From: an uncultured Bacteroides sp.
Lineage (GTDB): Bacteria; Bacteroidota; Bacteroidia; Bacteroidales; Bacteroidaceae
Direction of reading: 5' to 3'
DNA length: 64,000 nt
Assembly (NCBI RefSeq): GCF_963676325.1
Contig: NZ_OY781099.1
Span: 1,798,001 to 1,862,000 of the forward strand
The notes under the pieces are model-generated. The model saw nothing but the letters and a program-made list of their open reading frames with translations, was not told where the DNA came from and made no database searches. A program made the translations under genes and the position numbers. Position 1 is the first letter of the stretch; each line of letters begins with the position of its first letter. Below, piece after piece: positions 8,374 to 17,509 of this stretch.

Positions 8374-9117
8374 TTATTTCTTATTGATTATTGAAGTTCT
8401 TGTAAGCACTTCTAGTCTTAAAAGAGAACTATTAAGAAGAGCTCGCGTAGTTTCATATTCAGTTGCAGCTTCTAATTGTATTTTTTTTCTGTCGCTCAAT
8501 AAGCTTGCCTCTACTTTTCCGTTTATAAATTCATTTTCAACTACCTGATATTGTGCTTTGGCAAATGCCATATATTCGGCTTTTAGTTTCAGGATAGAGA
8601 GGTTTGATAAAACAGCTGTATAAAGCTCAATAATTTGTTGTTTCAATTCATCATTTTTTTGCTCTTTTATATATTCGCTTTCTTTAACCAGAAGTTTTTG
8701 ATTCTTTATTCTTCTTTTACGATCAAATAAGTCATCCAATGGAATTGATACAGAACCACCAACATTATAATAATTCGTTGCATTATTATTGTACTGATAG
8801 TAAACTGGTGTTGCAGAGTCGGAATAACCGGACGTGTATGCTTGTATTCCATAGTGATACGATGTTCCTACAGAAAAATATTTAAGCCAACTTTTCTTTT
8901 CTTTACTAAGTAGTCCTAGTTCTTCTTCTTTCTTTGTATCATGGATTTGTATAAGCGGATTTTTCTTCGCATTTTCAAATAAAGAATCCAGTGGGGGAAG
9001 CTTTAATTTTATATAATCTTCAGACGTCATATCTGTAATGTCATGTTCCTGAGCATGTAATGGAAATGCAAAGAAAAAACAAGAAAAAACAATGATGGAA
9101 AATAGTTTGTATTTCAT
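8374..9117 (-). CDS. Half-length TolC-like outer-membrane protein
   Basis: About 247 residues from the ATG at 9117, which has an AGAGAG ribosome-binding site and gives a clean signal peptide (MKYKLFSIIVFSCFFFAFPLHAQ). A longer frame to 9144 would overlap the previous gene. After residue 40 comes a helix, then a beta-hairpin-like region rich in Y, N and S (about 70-125), then two long charged helices ending in LLRLEVLTRTSI. This is one repeat of the TolC/outer-membrane efflux protein pattern; normal TolC has two. If it forms a channel it would need twice as many protomers. It probably replaces Wza as the outer-membrane exit of the exopolysaccharide. Confidence 0.75.
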   Translation of the reverse strand: MKYKLFSIIVFSCFFFAFPLHAQEHDITDMTSEDYIKLKLPPLDSLFENAKKNPLIQIHDTKKEEELGLLSKEKKSWLKYFSVGTSYHYGIQAYTSGYSDSATPVYYQYNNNATNYYNVGGSVSIPLDDLFDRKRRIKNQKLLVKESEYIKEQKNDELKQQIIELYTAVLSNLSILKLKAEYMAFAKAQYQVVENEFINGKVEASLLSDRKKIQLEAATEYETTRALLNSSLLRLEVLTRTSIINKK

Positions 9118-9136
9118 AATCTCTCTATTATTTCTT

Positions 9137-10288
9137 TTATACATTTTCTTTCTGAATAAACGCAGTAGCTGTTTTTAAAATAATTTTTATATCTATGCAA
9201 AAAGAGTAGCTTTTGGCATATTGTATATCTAAAAGCTTGCGTTCTTCGGCAGACATTTTCCCCGCATCTCCTCGTTTTTCTACTTGCCATAGTCCGGTAA
9301 GCCCCGCAGGAGCCATAAAACGGTCTATATATTCGTCACTGGTAAGCAACTCGGCTTCGTAGAGTGGGAGAGGACGATTACCCACAATAGACATGTCTCC
9401 TTTCAGGATATTTATCAATTGAGGTAGTTCGTCAATACTGTACTTACGAATGAAATGGCCCACTTTTGTGATGCGTGGATCGTTTTCTAGCTTTACAAAT
9501 GAATTTTCTTTTTCAATGCTTTTTTGAGCAATGTATTCTTTTTCGGGAATAACATAATCATCTGATACCAATATTACTTCATCTGTTTCTATCTGCTGTT
9601 CTTCTGATGACGTTTTTTCTCCGGTTTCCAGATTGGCATCACTCTTGTATTGATTAAGGTTGTTAAATTCCTTAAGTCGCTTATCGGCATTGGTATACAT
9701 GGAACGAAACTTCAGAAAATTAAAAATGCGATAGTTGCTGCCTACACGCTTAGATTTATATACAATGGGACCTTCACTTTCTATCCGAATAGCAATAGCA
9801 ACCAGTAGAAGCAACGGAGAAAGACAAAGGATAGCGATGCTTGAGAAAATAATGTCGAATACTCTTTTCCACAAGGGTAAATGAAAATGCTTGATTAGAT
9901 TTTTATCCTGAAGAGCAGTTTGGAATTGATGCTGTCTATTAATAATAAAATTGAGTGTTTGCTCAAAATTCTGTTCTGTTTCATTGGGAGACAACGTGTT
10001 ACATATACCACTTTTTAGATAGAGAAAGCTTTCTTCTTTTTCTAATTTGTCTGTGATAAGGACAATATAGGTGTGATAAAACTTATTATGCAGATAGGAG
10101 ATATCCGCTAAATCCTTTTTTAAGATTCCTTTCTCAAAAAGAATTATAATAGGCTTTTTATTACTACATTGAGATAACCATTTGGTTGCTTCAAAGTTAT
10201 TTGCCGCTACTTTCATTTCACCATTATATAATTGGCTGAAATGTGCGATTGTTTTTTTGTGTGTACCTATATATACGAGGTATTGCAT
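9137..10288 (-). CDS. Initiating phosphoglycosyltransferase with an N-terminal degenerate receiver-like domain
   Basis: 383 residues. Residues about 1-125 alternate strands and helices like a response-regulator receiver (PIIILFE where the phospho-Asp strand should be, YIVLITDK, LKSGICNTLSP), but the conserved Asp and Lys are missing. From about residue 140 comes a monotopic sugar-1-phosphate transferase: WKRVFDII plus a hydrophobic span, KFRSMY, IDELPQLINILKGDMSIVG, RPLP and GLTGLWQV. A roughly 75-residue acidic insert (about 200-275) splits the catalytic domain. It transfers a sugar phosphate to undecaprenyl phosphate to start the EPS unit. It starts 2 bases after a CheY-like gene. Confidence 0.87.
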   Translation of the reverse strand: MQYLVYIGTHKKTIAHFSQLYNGEMKVAANNFEATKWLSQCSNKKPIIILFEKGILKKDLADISYLHNKFYHTYIVLITDKLEKEESFLYLKSGICNTLSPNETEQNFEQTLNFIINRQHQFQTALQDKNLIKHFHLPLWKRVFDIIFSSIAILCLSPLLLLVAIAIRIESEGPIVYKSKRVGSNYRIFNFLKFRSMYTNADKRLKEFNNLNQYKSDANLETGEKTSSEEQQIETDEVILVSDDYVIPEKEYIAQKSIEKENSFVKLENDPRITKVGHFIRKYSIDELPQLINILKGDMSIVGNRPLPLYEAELLTSDEYIDRFMAPAGLTGLWQVEKRGDAGKMSAEERKLLDIQYAKSYSFCIDIKIILKTATAFIQKENV

Positions 10289-10290
10289 CT

Positions 10291-10659
10291 CTATTCCTTA
10301 ATTATTTTTTTTATACGGATTTTTAGTTCCATAGGATTGAATGGCTTAAGGATGTAATCGTCGGCTCCTTCTTCCAGTAATCTGATTCTTTCTGAAGTAC
10401 TTTCTTCACTTGACAACATAATAACAGGTATAGGGCTGAATAATGCATTGGATTTAATATAATGTAAAAATTCATCTCCACGCATTTCCGGCATTCTGAT
10501 ATCTGAGATAATAAGATCGGGAATGTTTCCTTCCTGTAACCATGCGATAGCCTTAATGGGATTTTCAAAATAAATAAGTTCAAATTCTGCTGACAGATAG
10601 ATAGAAATGACTTTCGCAATAGATTCTTTATCGTCAATTAATAATATCTTTTTTTTCAT
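10291..10659 (-). CDS. CheY-like single-domain response regulator
   Basis: 122 residues, a receiver domain only. All phosphorylation residues are present: the acidic pair in LLIDDKES, the phospho-acceptor Asp in IISDIRMP, Ser in the VIMLSS switch strand, and Lys in DDYILKPF. There is no output domain, so it must act through protein contact. It is the first gene of the exopolysaccharide operon, 2 bases from a phosphoglycosyltransferase with its own degenerate receiver domain, which makes that protein a likely partner. No histidine kinase is visible nearby. Confidence 0.92.
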   Translation of the reverse strand: MKKKILLIDDKESIAKVISIYLSAEFELIYFENPIKAIAWLQEGNIPDLIISDIRMPEMRGDEFLHYIKSNALFSPIPVIMLSSEESTSERIRLLEEGADDYILKPFNPMELKIRIKKIIKE

Positions 10660-10688
10660 TGTTGACTCTGAATTATTTTTTAATGGTA

Positions 10689-10719
10689 CAAAGTTATTAT
10701 AAAATAAGGATTTATCGAA
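10689..10719 (-). promoter_or_regulatory. Promoter of the exopolysaccharide operon
   Basis: On the minus strand TAACTTTG (10689-10696) matches TAnnTTTG, and TTCG (10716-10719) lies 19 bases upstream, close to the TTTG -33 box. It falls just upstream of the CheY-like gene and just downstream of the LruC gene, so the operon need not be read through from it. Confidence 0.6.
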
Positions 10720-10727
10720 TGTTTTTT

Positions 10728-13139
10728 TTAATTAATAGTGTAAATATATGCGTTATTTGCATTTGAACTACTATACCAATCCTGATTTGCTGTGCCTCCT
10801 GAAGTGGCCCAGGATTTAAATTGAGGATATGCATTGAGTATACTTTCTGTTTCCAGAGGATAGTTGAAAGTACCTGGTATCATTAGTCCCCAGATTAAAT
10901 TATCTGTTCCTCTGTAATATACATCGTTTAATGATAAATCATTATTAGACGGGATATTCTGAGGACCGCCTCCAAAGTAACTGGTAGTAGCCTTGTTTGT
11001 TGGTGAGTAACCTACCAGATGCACTTCTTTACGATTCTCACTCTTAGCATCAGTTACCACAAAGTAGTTTAAGTATTTAACTGCTATATCACTGGAGTTT
11101 ACTGTGTTGTTCTTGAAATTAATTGTTATTTTTACATTTTTTGGCGTAATATATTCTCCTTTATCGCTGGTATTAATCATGTAATACCTTTCACTTGAAT
11201 TGTTTAAGATAAAATGATGTGCTTCATCAAATAGAGGAATAACGGCTTTTGATTGCCCGGCTTCAATTCCATTTGAATTTAATGTAAAAACAGTACCATT
11301 TAGTCGGTTTCCCGGAGAATCAGATTCAACAGATACACTTGTAACATTGTCTGCAGAAATCTTATCAAGCTGAAATGCTGCTCCAAGTTTTTTGGTTCCT
11401 CCTACGGCTAGTAGCGTTGCATTTATAGTCAGGCTGGTAATCCAATTCTTTTTGTTCGTAGAAGTAAAGCTGCTTTTTATAACAAGGTCATTCATATCGT
11501 AATCTCCGTATGCAGGCCAATAATCTTCTATGGCATAACTGTACACGCTGCTTGTAGGAACTTCAATTGGAAAAGTAGGATCAGAAGGGGGAGTACCTTG
11601 CGGATAGCTTCCTTTACCTGTACATTCACCAGAAGGAATAAGAACGGTGGGTGAACCATAGCTCACCATATGCGCCGGAGGGTTGAGGGTATATACGTTA
11701 TCATTTTTTCCGTTTGCTGTATGATCTGAACATTCTAATTCAAGGTTGCCATTGTAAATAACACTTTGAGAACCATTACATATTACTTTTTTAAGGCGTG
11801 CCAGCGCATAGTCTGAACCTGTGCCTGTACCTGTTAAGCTGGACCATGAATCGAATTTAGTTGTTCCGGTTACATCGAGTATAGAAAATGCATCCATATT
11901 GATAACGCAACCTTTAGGATAAAAGTTGGTGCCGGAGAAAGAGGTACTGTTATGTAGATTAATAGTTCCTCCTGATACATTAATGTCCTTATTGGTAGTG
12001 ATATTGCAATAATTATCTAATAATAAACTATATGAGGAATCGAATGAATCGAAACTTAATGTTCCCCTGTTTATTATAGTACTTCCACCGCAAGTAGCGT
12101 TACCGGTAACAGACATGGTTAGGTAGTTGTTAATAGTTAGTCCGTAAGTTGAATTAATTGTTTCCAAGTTAAGGACACTATGGTTCTCAATGGTACCAGC
12201 CTGATTGAATTCTGAAATACTTGTAGTGCTATTATTATAGAAGATTCCCCCATTTAGTTTTAGTTGCTTGAGGTTTAATTCTCCGAAATTATACACACTT
12301 CCACCAGAAGTGCTAAAATTAAGACTAACTGATTCTTTTTCAGGATTAAAAATTCCGCCATTCATAATAAATAAATGAACATCGTTTCCCTGAAGTACTT
12401 GGGTGCTGTTGTGGAAATGCACTTTTCCTCCTTTTAGTATAACAATTTCAAGTCCGCTTTGAAAGGCAGCCTGTTCGGGAGGAACGTTCCATTCACCTTC
12501 AATGAAAAGAGTTGTTGTAGCTCCCCCCCAGAAAGTAATACTACCAGAGTAGGTGCCTCCGGTTATTACATACGATTTTCCTGCAGTTAATACCTGTGAT
12601 AATGAATTTAAATCAATAGCTGTAGCTCCCTCTCTGACACCCTGATAGGTTGGAGTAGTAACTGACCTGGTTGAAGCATGGCTTACTGATGACGATTTTG
12701 TTGATGTAGATGCATTGCCTGCAAAATTAATTGTTATGTTTTTTGAATCGATTATTCGTTCTTGTACCGTTTTTAATCCGTTTGGGGCGGTTTGACGTAT
12801 GTAAATTGTTTGAAGTGCTTGTGGAAAATTTACTTCGGAAGTAAATGCTTCAGTTTGCTTTGCTACGCCTTTAGCCAGTAAAGTAGCATTTGTGTTTAAT
12901 ATGGGATTGTCATCAAAAACTTCAACTACATAGTAATATTGCCCATTATATTCGTCATTCACATTTATAGTAAGATTGATAGAGGTAATTGTAGACCAGT
13001 CAAAGTTATCAGGAACGCCTGTGAAAGGAGAAGGTGCCTTATAATACGGATCGTAATAATCTTCTTTACAACTATATGTTGATGTAATCAATATAAAGAA
13101 GAATAAAATAGCTGATATTTTGGAGTGGCTTATTCTCAT
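10728..13139 (-). CDS. LruC-domain (DUF4842) surface lipoprotein, paralogue 1
   Basis: 803 residues. A lipoprotein signal ends at Cys24 (TSTYSC-KED). Residues about 40-130 form a beta-rich N-terminal domain. The middle (about 180-500) is made of repetitive Asn/Thr/Ser-rich strands like a beta-helix. Near residue 545 the YWPAYGDYDMNDLVI motif marks the LruC domain, whose aspartates suggest metal binding. The C-terminus ends with a YPQFKSWATSGG...NQDWY motif. Function is not established; the setting next to an exopolysaccharide operon suggests a matrix or adhesive surface protein. It is similar along its whole length to the gene at 13323-15590. Confidence 0.85.
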   Translation of the reverse strand: MRISHSKISAILFFFILITSTYSCKEDYYDPYYKAPSPFTGVPDNFDWSTITSINLTINVNDEYNGQYYYVVEVFDDNPILNTNATLLAKGVAKQTEAFTSEVNFPQALQTIYIRQTAPNGLKTVQERIIDSKNITINFAGNASTSTKSSSVSHASTRSVTTPTYQGVREGATAIDLNSLSQVLTAGKSYVITGGTYSGSITFWGGATTTLFIEGEWNVPPEQAAFQSGLEIVILKGGKVHFHNSTQVLQGNDVHLFIMNGGIFNPEKESVSLNFSTSGGSVYNFGELNLKQLKLNGGIFYNNSTTSISEFNQAGTIENHSVLNLETINSTYGLTINNYLTMSVTGNATCGGSTIINRGTLSFDSFDSSYSLLLDNYCNITTNKDINVSGGTINLHNSTSFSGTNFYPKGCVINMDAFSILDVTGTTKFDSWSSLTGTGTGSDYALARLKKVICNGSQSVIYNGNLELECSDHTANGKNDNVYTLNPPAHMVSYGSPTVLIPSGECTGKGSYPQGTPPSDPTFPIEVPTSSVYSYAIEDYWPAYGDYDMNDLVIKSSFTSTNKKNWITSLTINATLLAVGGTKKLGAAFQLDKISADNVTSVSVESDSPGNRLNGTVFTLNSNGIEAGQSKAVIPLFDEAHHFILNNSSERYYMINTSDKGEYITPKNVKITINFKNNTVNSSDIAVKYLNYFVVTDAKSENRKEVHLVGYSPTNKATTSYFGGGPQNIPSNNDLSLNDVYYRGTDNLIWGLMIPGTFNYPLETESILNAYPQFKSWATSGGTANQDWYSSSNANNAYIYTIN

Positions 13140-13190
13140 AACGATTAATTAAAAATGGCAACTAAAAAAATGTTAATTGCTTGTTAATAG

Positions 13191-13220
13191 CAAAAATATA
13201 ATAATTGTTTTATTTATCAA
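13191..13220 (-). promoter_or_regulatory. Promoter of LruC paralogue 1
   Basis: On the minus strand TATTTTTG (13191-13198) matches TAnnTTTG, with TTG (13218-13220) 19 bases upstream. Together with the terminator at 13268-13303 it separates the two LruC genes into individual transcription units. Confidence 0.55.
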
Positions 13221-13267
13221 GTATTTTATTGATTTATTTATCTTTTTAGTTCTGAATCTGACTATAT

Positions 13268-13303
13268 AAAAAAAAGGCAGAGATAAACTTCCGCCTTTTT
13301 TTT
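13268..13303 (-). terminator. Terminator after LruC paralogue 2
   Basis: A8-GGC pairs with GCC-T8 around a short interior. On the minus strand the hairpin ends in eight U residues just after the stop codon of the upstream gene. Confidence 0.8.
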
Positions 13304-13322
13304 ATAGTAAGATTGATTTTTT

Positions 13323-15590
13323 TTAATAAGTCAATCCACTAGCAGGTGTTATATACCAATCTTGATTATTCTGCCCATCAGAAATAGCCCAACTTCTGAA
13401 ATTTGGGTAAGCATTCTGAATATTTGTATTTTCAGTAGGATAATTAAAGTCTGTAGGAATAACCATTCCCCAAACCAAATTGTCTATACTGCTATAGCTT
13501 TTTTTACTTGAATTGTCAACGCCGGTGCCGAATAAACTCTTGTTAACATGGTCTGTTGCTTTGAATCCTCTTAAATGGATTTCTGTTCTGGTAGTTTTCT
13601 TTTTATCAGTAACAATAAAGAAGTTTAATGCATTTTGTATATCACTAATATTTGCAGAGGTTACAGTGTTATCTGCAAATGTTATCGTTATAGTCACTGT
13701 TTTATTTGGAACAGAACTTCCACTTTTTATTGTATTAGTTATCCCTGAACTTCTTAAAAAGCCATGAGCATCATCAAATAGAGGAATTACAGCTTTTGCT
13801 TGATCAACTTCAACCATATTGCTGCCAACTTCAAAAACTGATCCATCTGTAGATTGTACAGAATAAGTTATGCCTGTTACATTCTCTTTTGCAACATTAT
13901 CTAATTGTATTGCTGCTGCCAGAGATTTTGTTGCACCAACAGCTTTTAAATCTACATCCATTGTCATGGATTTAACATAAGCTGCACTATTTAGAGTATA
14001 TTTAGGTGTAATAGCAAGAACAATATCATTCATATCATAATCTCCATAATTAGGCCATAAATCTTCCATCGCATAAGTATAGGTAGTCCCTAAATTAACA
14101 TCAAGCGGGTATTTTGTATCTTTTGGGGGATCTACCTTAGGAGTGCTTCCAGGACCTGTACAACCATTTGGGTCAGACGCAATTGCTACTGTTGGTGATC
14201 CGTATTCTACAGTCTGGGCTGGTGCAACTATTGTACAATATTTATCATTGTCAGTATTTTGTGTATAATCACTGCACTCAAATTCTAAATTACCACTTAT
14301 GTTTAAGCCTCCCGAACCAGCTGTAAGCTTTTTAAATTTTGCTACGGCATAATCGGATCCAATTCCTATTATTTTATCTTTAGAACCAAAAGAAGCGCTT
14401 TCTGTTGCTTCTAATATTGAAGATGCAGACATATTGAATGTGGTACCAGTACCACATTTCATGGTTGTTGTTCCTAAATATGAATTACCTCCTAAATTGC
14501 ATGTTGCACCGGCAAGACTAGCTGTTTTATTAACTTTGAAATAGCAATTGTTGTTTATGATTGGTTGACTGGAAAATGTTATTGTTTCTACTGTAAATTT
14601 CCCATCGTTAGTTATAGTACTTTCTTGATTGTTTGCACCTAAGGTTCCGGTAGCTACTATTGTTCCTGTGTTATTTAATGTAGTGTTACTATCTAATGTT
14701 ATATCATTTACATACATCGCTCCTAGGTTATTGCAAGAACCGTAGTTTGTTTCGTATATATTAACATTGGCCGTTTTGCTGGGGTTCAAAGTTCCACCTT
14801 GCATAATCCATAAGCTGCCAGGACTATCAGACGACCCTTGTATACTAAGTTTTGCATTTTTGCTAAATGTGATTTTCCCTTCGTTTTGCAAAATTACTAT
14901 AGTACCATTTCCTAATTGAATATCTGAACTTATTTTCCATTCGCCCTCAACGTAGAGAAATTTCTTAGTATCATCCCAACTAAAACTTATATCTCCATCA
15001 TAAACGGCTCCTTTTTTTATAACATAAGATTTTCCAGCCTCTATGTTATATTTTTTAGACGAAGTAGAATTAATTTCAATTGCATTAGAAGGTGTTGGGT
15101 AAGTAGTGTCCGCGATAGAACTTTTTTTAACTACGCTTTTAGTTGCAACACTCTTTGTTTTTGTAGCTCTGAAATCACAAACTAAAGTGCTACCGGATAA
15201 ATCATAAGATCTGACGACTTTCAATCCATCTGGAGCAGTTTGGCGAATATATACTGTTTTAAGAGCTTGTGGTATTGTGAATGTTGCAACAAATGCCTGT
15301 CCTTGCTTGGCTAAACCTTTTGTTAATAACTTGGCATTACTAACTATAATAGGATTTTGGTCAAAAACTTCAACCACATAATTATATTGACCTAAAAATT
15401 GATCATCAACATTCACAGTAAGATTAACGGATGAAATGGTAGACCAGTTAAAAGTTGATGGAACTCCTGTAATAAGTCCATTCTTAGACGCTACATATTC
15501 TGGATCGTAGAGGTCTTTTTGACATCCAGAGAAGAGCAACGTTGATGAGAATATGGCTAAGGCCATTACTTTTTTTGTCGTTGTTTTCAT
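13323..15590 (-). CDS. LruC-domain (DUF4842) surface lipoprotein, paralogue 2
   Basis: 755 residues with a lipoprotein signal ending at Cys23 (LLFSGC-QKD). Domain order matches the neighbouring paralogue: an N-terminal beta domain with VEVFDQNPI and IYIRQTAPDGLK, a middle of Asn/Thr-rich repeats with a likely beta-helix fold, the LruC motif LWPNYGDYDMNDIVL near residue 517, and a C-terminal YPNFRSWAISDGQNNQDWY segment. The two genes probably arose by tandem duplication and have since diverged, mainly in the repetitive middle. Expected on the cell surface; no enzymatic motif was seen. Confidence 0.85.
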   Translation of the reverse strand: MKTTTKKVMALAIFSSTLLFSGCQKDLYDPEYVASKNGLITGVPSTFNWSTISSVNLTVNVDDQFLGQYNYVVEVFDQNPIIVSNAKLLTKGLAKQGQAFVATFTIPQALKTVYIRQTAPDGLKVVRSYDLSGSTLVCDFRATKTKSVATKSVVKKSSIADTTYPTPSNAIEINSTSSKKYNIEAGKSYVIKKGAVYDGDISFSWDDTKKFLYVEGEWKISSDIQLGNGTIVILQNEGKITFSKNAKLSIQGSSDSPGSLWIMQGGTLNPSKTANVNIYETNYGSCNNLGAMYVNDITLDSNTTLNNTGTIVATGTLGANNQESTITNDGKFTVETITFSSQPIINNNCYFKVNKTASLAGATCNLGGNSYLGTTTMKCGTGTTFNMSASSILEATESASFGSKDKIIGIGSDYAVAKFKKLTAGSGGLNISGNLEFECSDYTQNTDNDKYCTIVAPAQTVEYGSPTVAIASDPNGCTGPGSTPKVDPPKDTKYPLDVNLGTTYTYAMEDLWPNYGDYDMNDIVLAITPKYTLNSAAYVKSMTMDVDLKAVGATKSLAAAIQLDNVAKENVTGITYSVQSTDGSVFEVGSNMVEVDQAKAVIPLFDDAHGFLRSSGITNTIKSGSSVPNKTVTITITFADNTVTSANISDIQNALNFFIVTDKKKTTRTEIHLRGFKATDHVNKSLFGTGVDNSSKKSYSSIDNLVWGMVIPTDFNYPTENTNIQNAYPNFRSWAISDGQNNQDWYITPASGLTY

Positions 15591-16048
15591 AAACTTAATT
15601 TTTATTGGTAGCTGAATCTAAAATTAACTGATAAAGCTCTCTTTACTAAAACACTAATATAAATTTAACTATCCTTAATTTGTACAAAGGTATTGGTTTT
15701 ACTAAAATATTTACTATTTTATTTGAATATTTATTTGTTAAATTAATATTTTTTATGATTTAATTTACTCTACACATCTTTTTTATGTTAAATTCTGATT
15801 TATTGTTTTATATCTCCATTTTTATCAGTTAAAACATATATCTTTATATTGTCCTGACTGATATGTTTTATTAGCTAATTTATCAACTAGTTTTTCTTTT
15901 AATGTAAGTTGCTGCAATATGTATTTTGATTTTACACTTTGTTTTTTGACTTTTTTGCGTTACTTTTGCACGCCTATACATTTATATTATTCAATAGAAC
16001 ATTTTTTAGGGAAATTTGTTTTTAACATTAACAAATAAACAATAGAGT
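15591..16048. other. AT-rich divergent intergenic region
   Basis: 458 bases without a gene. For the minus-strand LruC gene a TACCTTTG box (15685-15692) fits the -7 element, though no TTTG lies at the right distance. For the plus-strand NADH dehydrogenase a full promoter lies at 15938-15968. Nothing else was recognised. Confidence 0.6.
15938..15968 (+). promoter_or_regulatory. Promoter of the NDH-2-like gene
   Basis: TTTG (15938-15941), a 19-base spacer, then TACTTTTG (15961-15968): a full match to the Bacteroides -33/-7 consensus, about 80 bases before the ATG. Confidence 0.75.
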
Positions 16049-17344
16049 ATGAGTTTTAATGTACCAGATATAGGTAAAAAGCGTGTTGTTATAGTAGGAG
16101 GTGGCTTTGGTGGACTTAAATTGGCTAATAAACTAAAGAATAGTGGTTTTCAGGTTGTGTTAGTTGATAAAAATAATTATCACCAGTTCTTACCTTTGAT
16201 ATATCAGGTGGCTTCGGCAGGACTGGAGCCTAGTTCTATAGCTTTCCCTTTCCGAAAGATTTTTCAGCGTAGAAAAGATTTTTATTTCCGTTGGGCGGAA
16301 GTTGAAGGTGTCAATTCAGCAAATAATGAAATAGAAACATCTATTGGCAATCTGAAATATGATTACCTGGTGATTGCTGCCGGAACAGAGACTAATTTCT
16401 TTGGCAATAAGAATATAGAAGATGCTGCTTTGTCCATGAAGACAGTGGAGGAGGCTATGACTTTACGTAATGTTCTGTTGTCGAATCTTGAAAAATCACT
16501 CACTTGTGAGGATATTAAGGAGAAGCAGGCGTTACAGAATATTGTGATTGTTGGTGGTGGTGCAACCGGAGTTGAAATTTCGGGTGTGCTTTCTGAAATG
16601 AAGCGCTTTATTATTCCAAAGGATTATCCTGATATGGATTACCATAAGGTGAATGTTTACCTTATTGAGGCTTCTCCGAAATTGCTGGGTGGTATGTCTC
16701 CTCAGTCGTCTGCCAATTCAGAGAAATTTCTTCGGGAGATGGGGGTGAATGTTCAGATGACTACCAAAGTGCTTGATTATAAGGATGGCAAAGTGATTCT
16801 TGATAATGGCATTGAGATTCCTACGCGTACTTTTGTATGGGTGAGTGGTGTGAAGGCTGTAACATTTGATAATATAGAGTCAGGTATGCTGGGCAGAGGA
16901 TTCAGAATCAAGGTTGACGAGTTTAACCGGGTGAATGGATTGGAGAATGTTTTTGCGATTGGTGATGTTTGTCTGCAGACTGAAAAGGATTATCCGAACG
17001 GACATCCACAGTTGGCTCAGGTAGCTATTCAGCAGGGATCGTTGTTGTCTTCTAACCTGAAAAGACTAGAAAAAGGTAAAGAGATGAATTCTTTTCATTA
17101 TCGTGATCTTGGATCTTTAGCTACAGTGGGTAGAAACAAAGCGGTAGCGGATTTCAAACAAATAAAAACCCATGGATGGTTTGCATGGGCTATCTGGTTG
17201 GTTATTCACCTGCGCTCAATTTTGGGAATCAGGAATAAAGTAATGGTTCTGATTAACTGGGTTTGGAGTTACCTTACCTATGATCAGTCTATCCGTTTGA
17301 TTATGGCTGCAAAGAGAGTGAAAAGACCGAAGAAGTGTTGTTGA
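16049..17344 (+). CDS. ndh: NAD(P)/FAD-dependent oxidoreductase, type II NADH dehydrogenase-like
   Basis: 431 residues. An FAD-binding GxGxxG motif lies at the N-terminus (VVIVGGGFGGLKLA), followed by HQFLPLIYQVASAGLEP, a second NADH-binding motif (NIVIVGGGATGVEISG, near residue 170) and the C-terminal FAD contact VFAIGDVCL. The C-terminal 60 residues include a hydrophobic and basic stretch (FAWAIWLVIHLRSILGIRNKVMVLINWVWSYLT is the region, about 373-410) suited to membrane association. Predicted to oxidise NADH and reduce quinone without proton pumping. It is a single transcription unit with its own promoter and terminator. Confidence 0.88.
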   Translation: MSFNVPDIGKKRVVIVGGGFGGLKLANKLKNSGFQVVLVDKNNYHQFLPLIYQVASAGLEPSSIAFPFRKIFQRRKDFYFRWAEVEGVNSANNEIETSIGNLKYDYLVIAAGTETNFFGNKNIEDAALSMKTVEEAMTLRNVLLSNLEKSLTCEDIKEKQALQNIVIVGGGATGVEISGVLSEMKRFIIPKDYPDMDYHKVNVYLIEASPKLLGGMSPQSSANSEKFLREMGVNVQMTTKVLDYKDGKVILDNGIEIPTRTFVWVSGVKAVTFDNIESGMLGRGFRIKVDEFNRVNGLENVFAIGDVCLQTEKDYPNGHPQLAQVAIQQGSLLSSNLKRLEKGKEMNSFHYRDLGSLATVGRNKAVADFKQIKTHGWFAWAIWLVIHLRSILGIRNKVMVLINWVWSYLTYDQSIRLIMAAKRVKRPKKCC

Positions 17345-17415
17345 TGTAAAACGGATTGGTCTTTGTGACTGTTTCGGGAAATTAAGAAATTAGTTGGTTT
17401 GGTATATAATTAAGA

Positions 17416-17450
17416 AAAGAGACAGCTTTCATTAAAACTGTCTCTTTCTT
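17416..17450 (+). terminator. Terminator between ndh and the GltD-like gene (bidirectional)
   Basis: A 10-bp perfect stem, AAAGAGACAG with CTGTCTCTTT, around a 12-base loop, then CTTTATTTG. It lies between convergent genes. Confidence 0.8.
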
Positions 17451-17509
17451 TATTTGTAACAGATATGTATGAAGAATAGCTATGAACTCATTTTCTGTTT
17501 GTAATCTGA

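Noticed and set aside
10728..15590. LruC genes as part of the exopolysaccharide transcript
   Set aside because: A terminator at 13268-13303 and separate promoter boxes before each unit argue for individual transcription.
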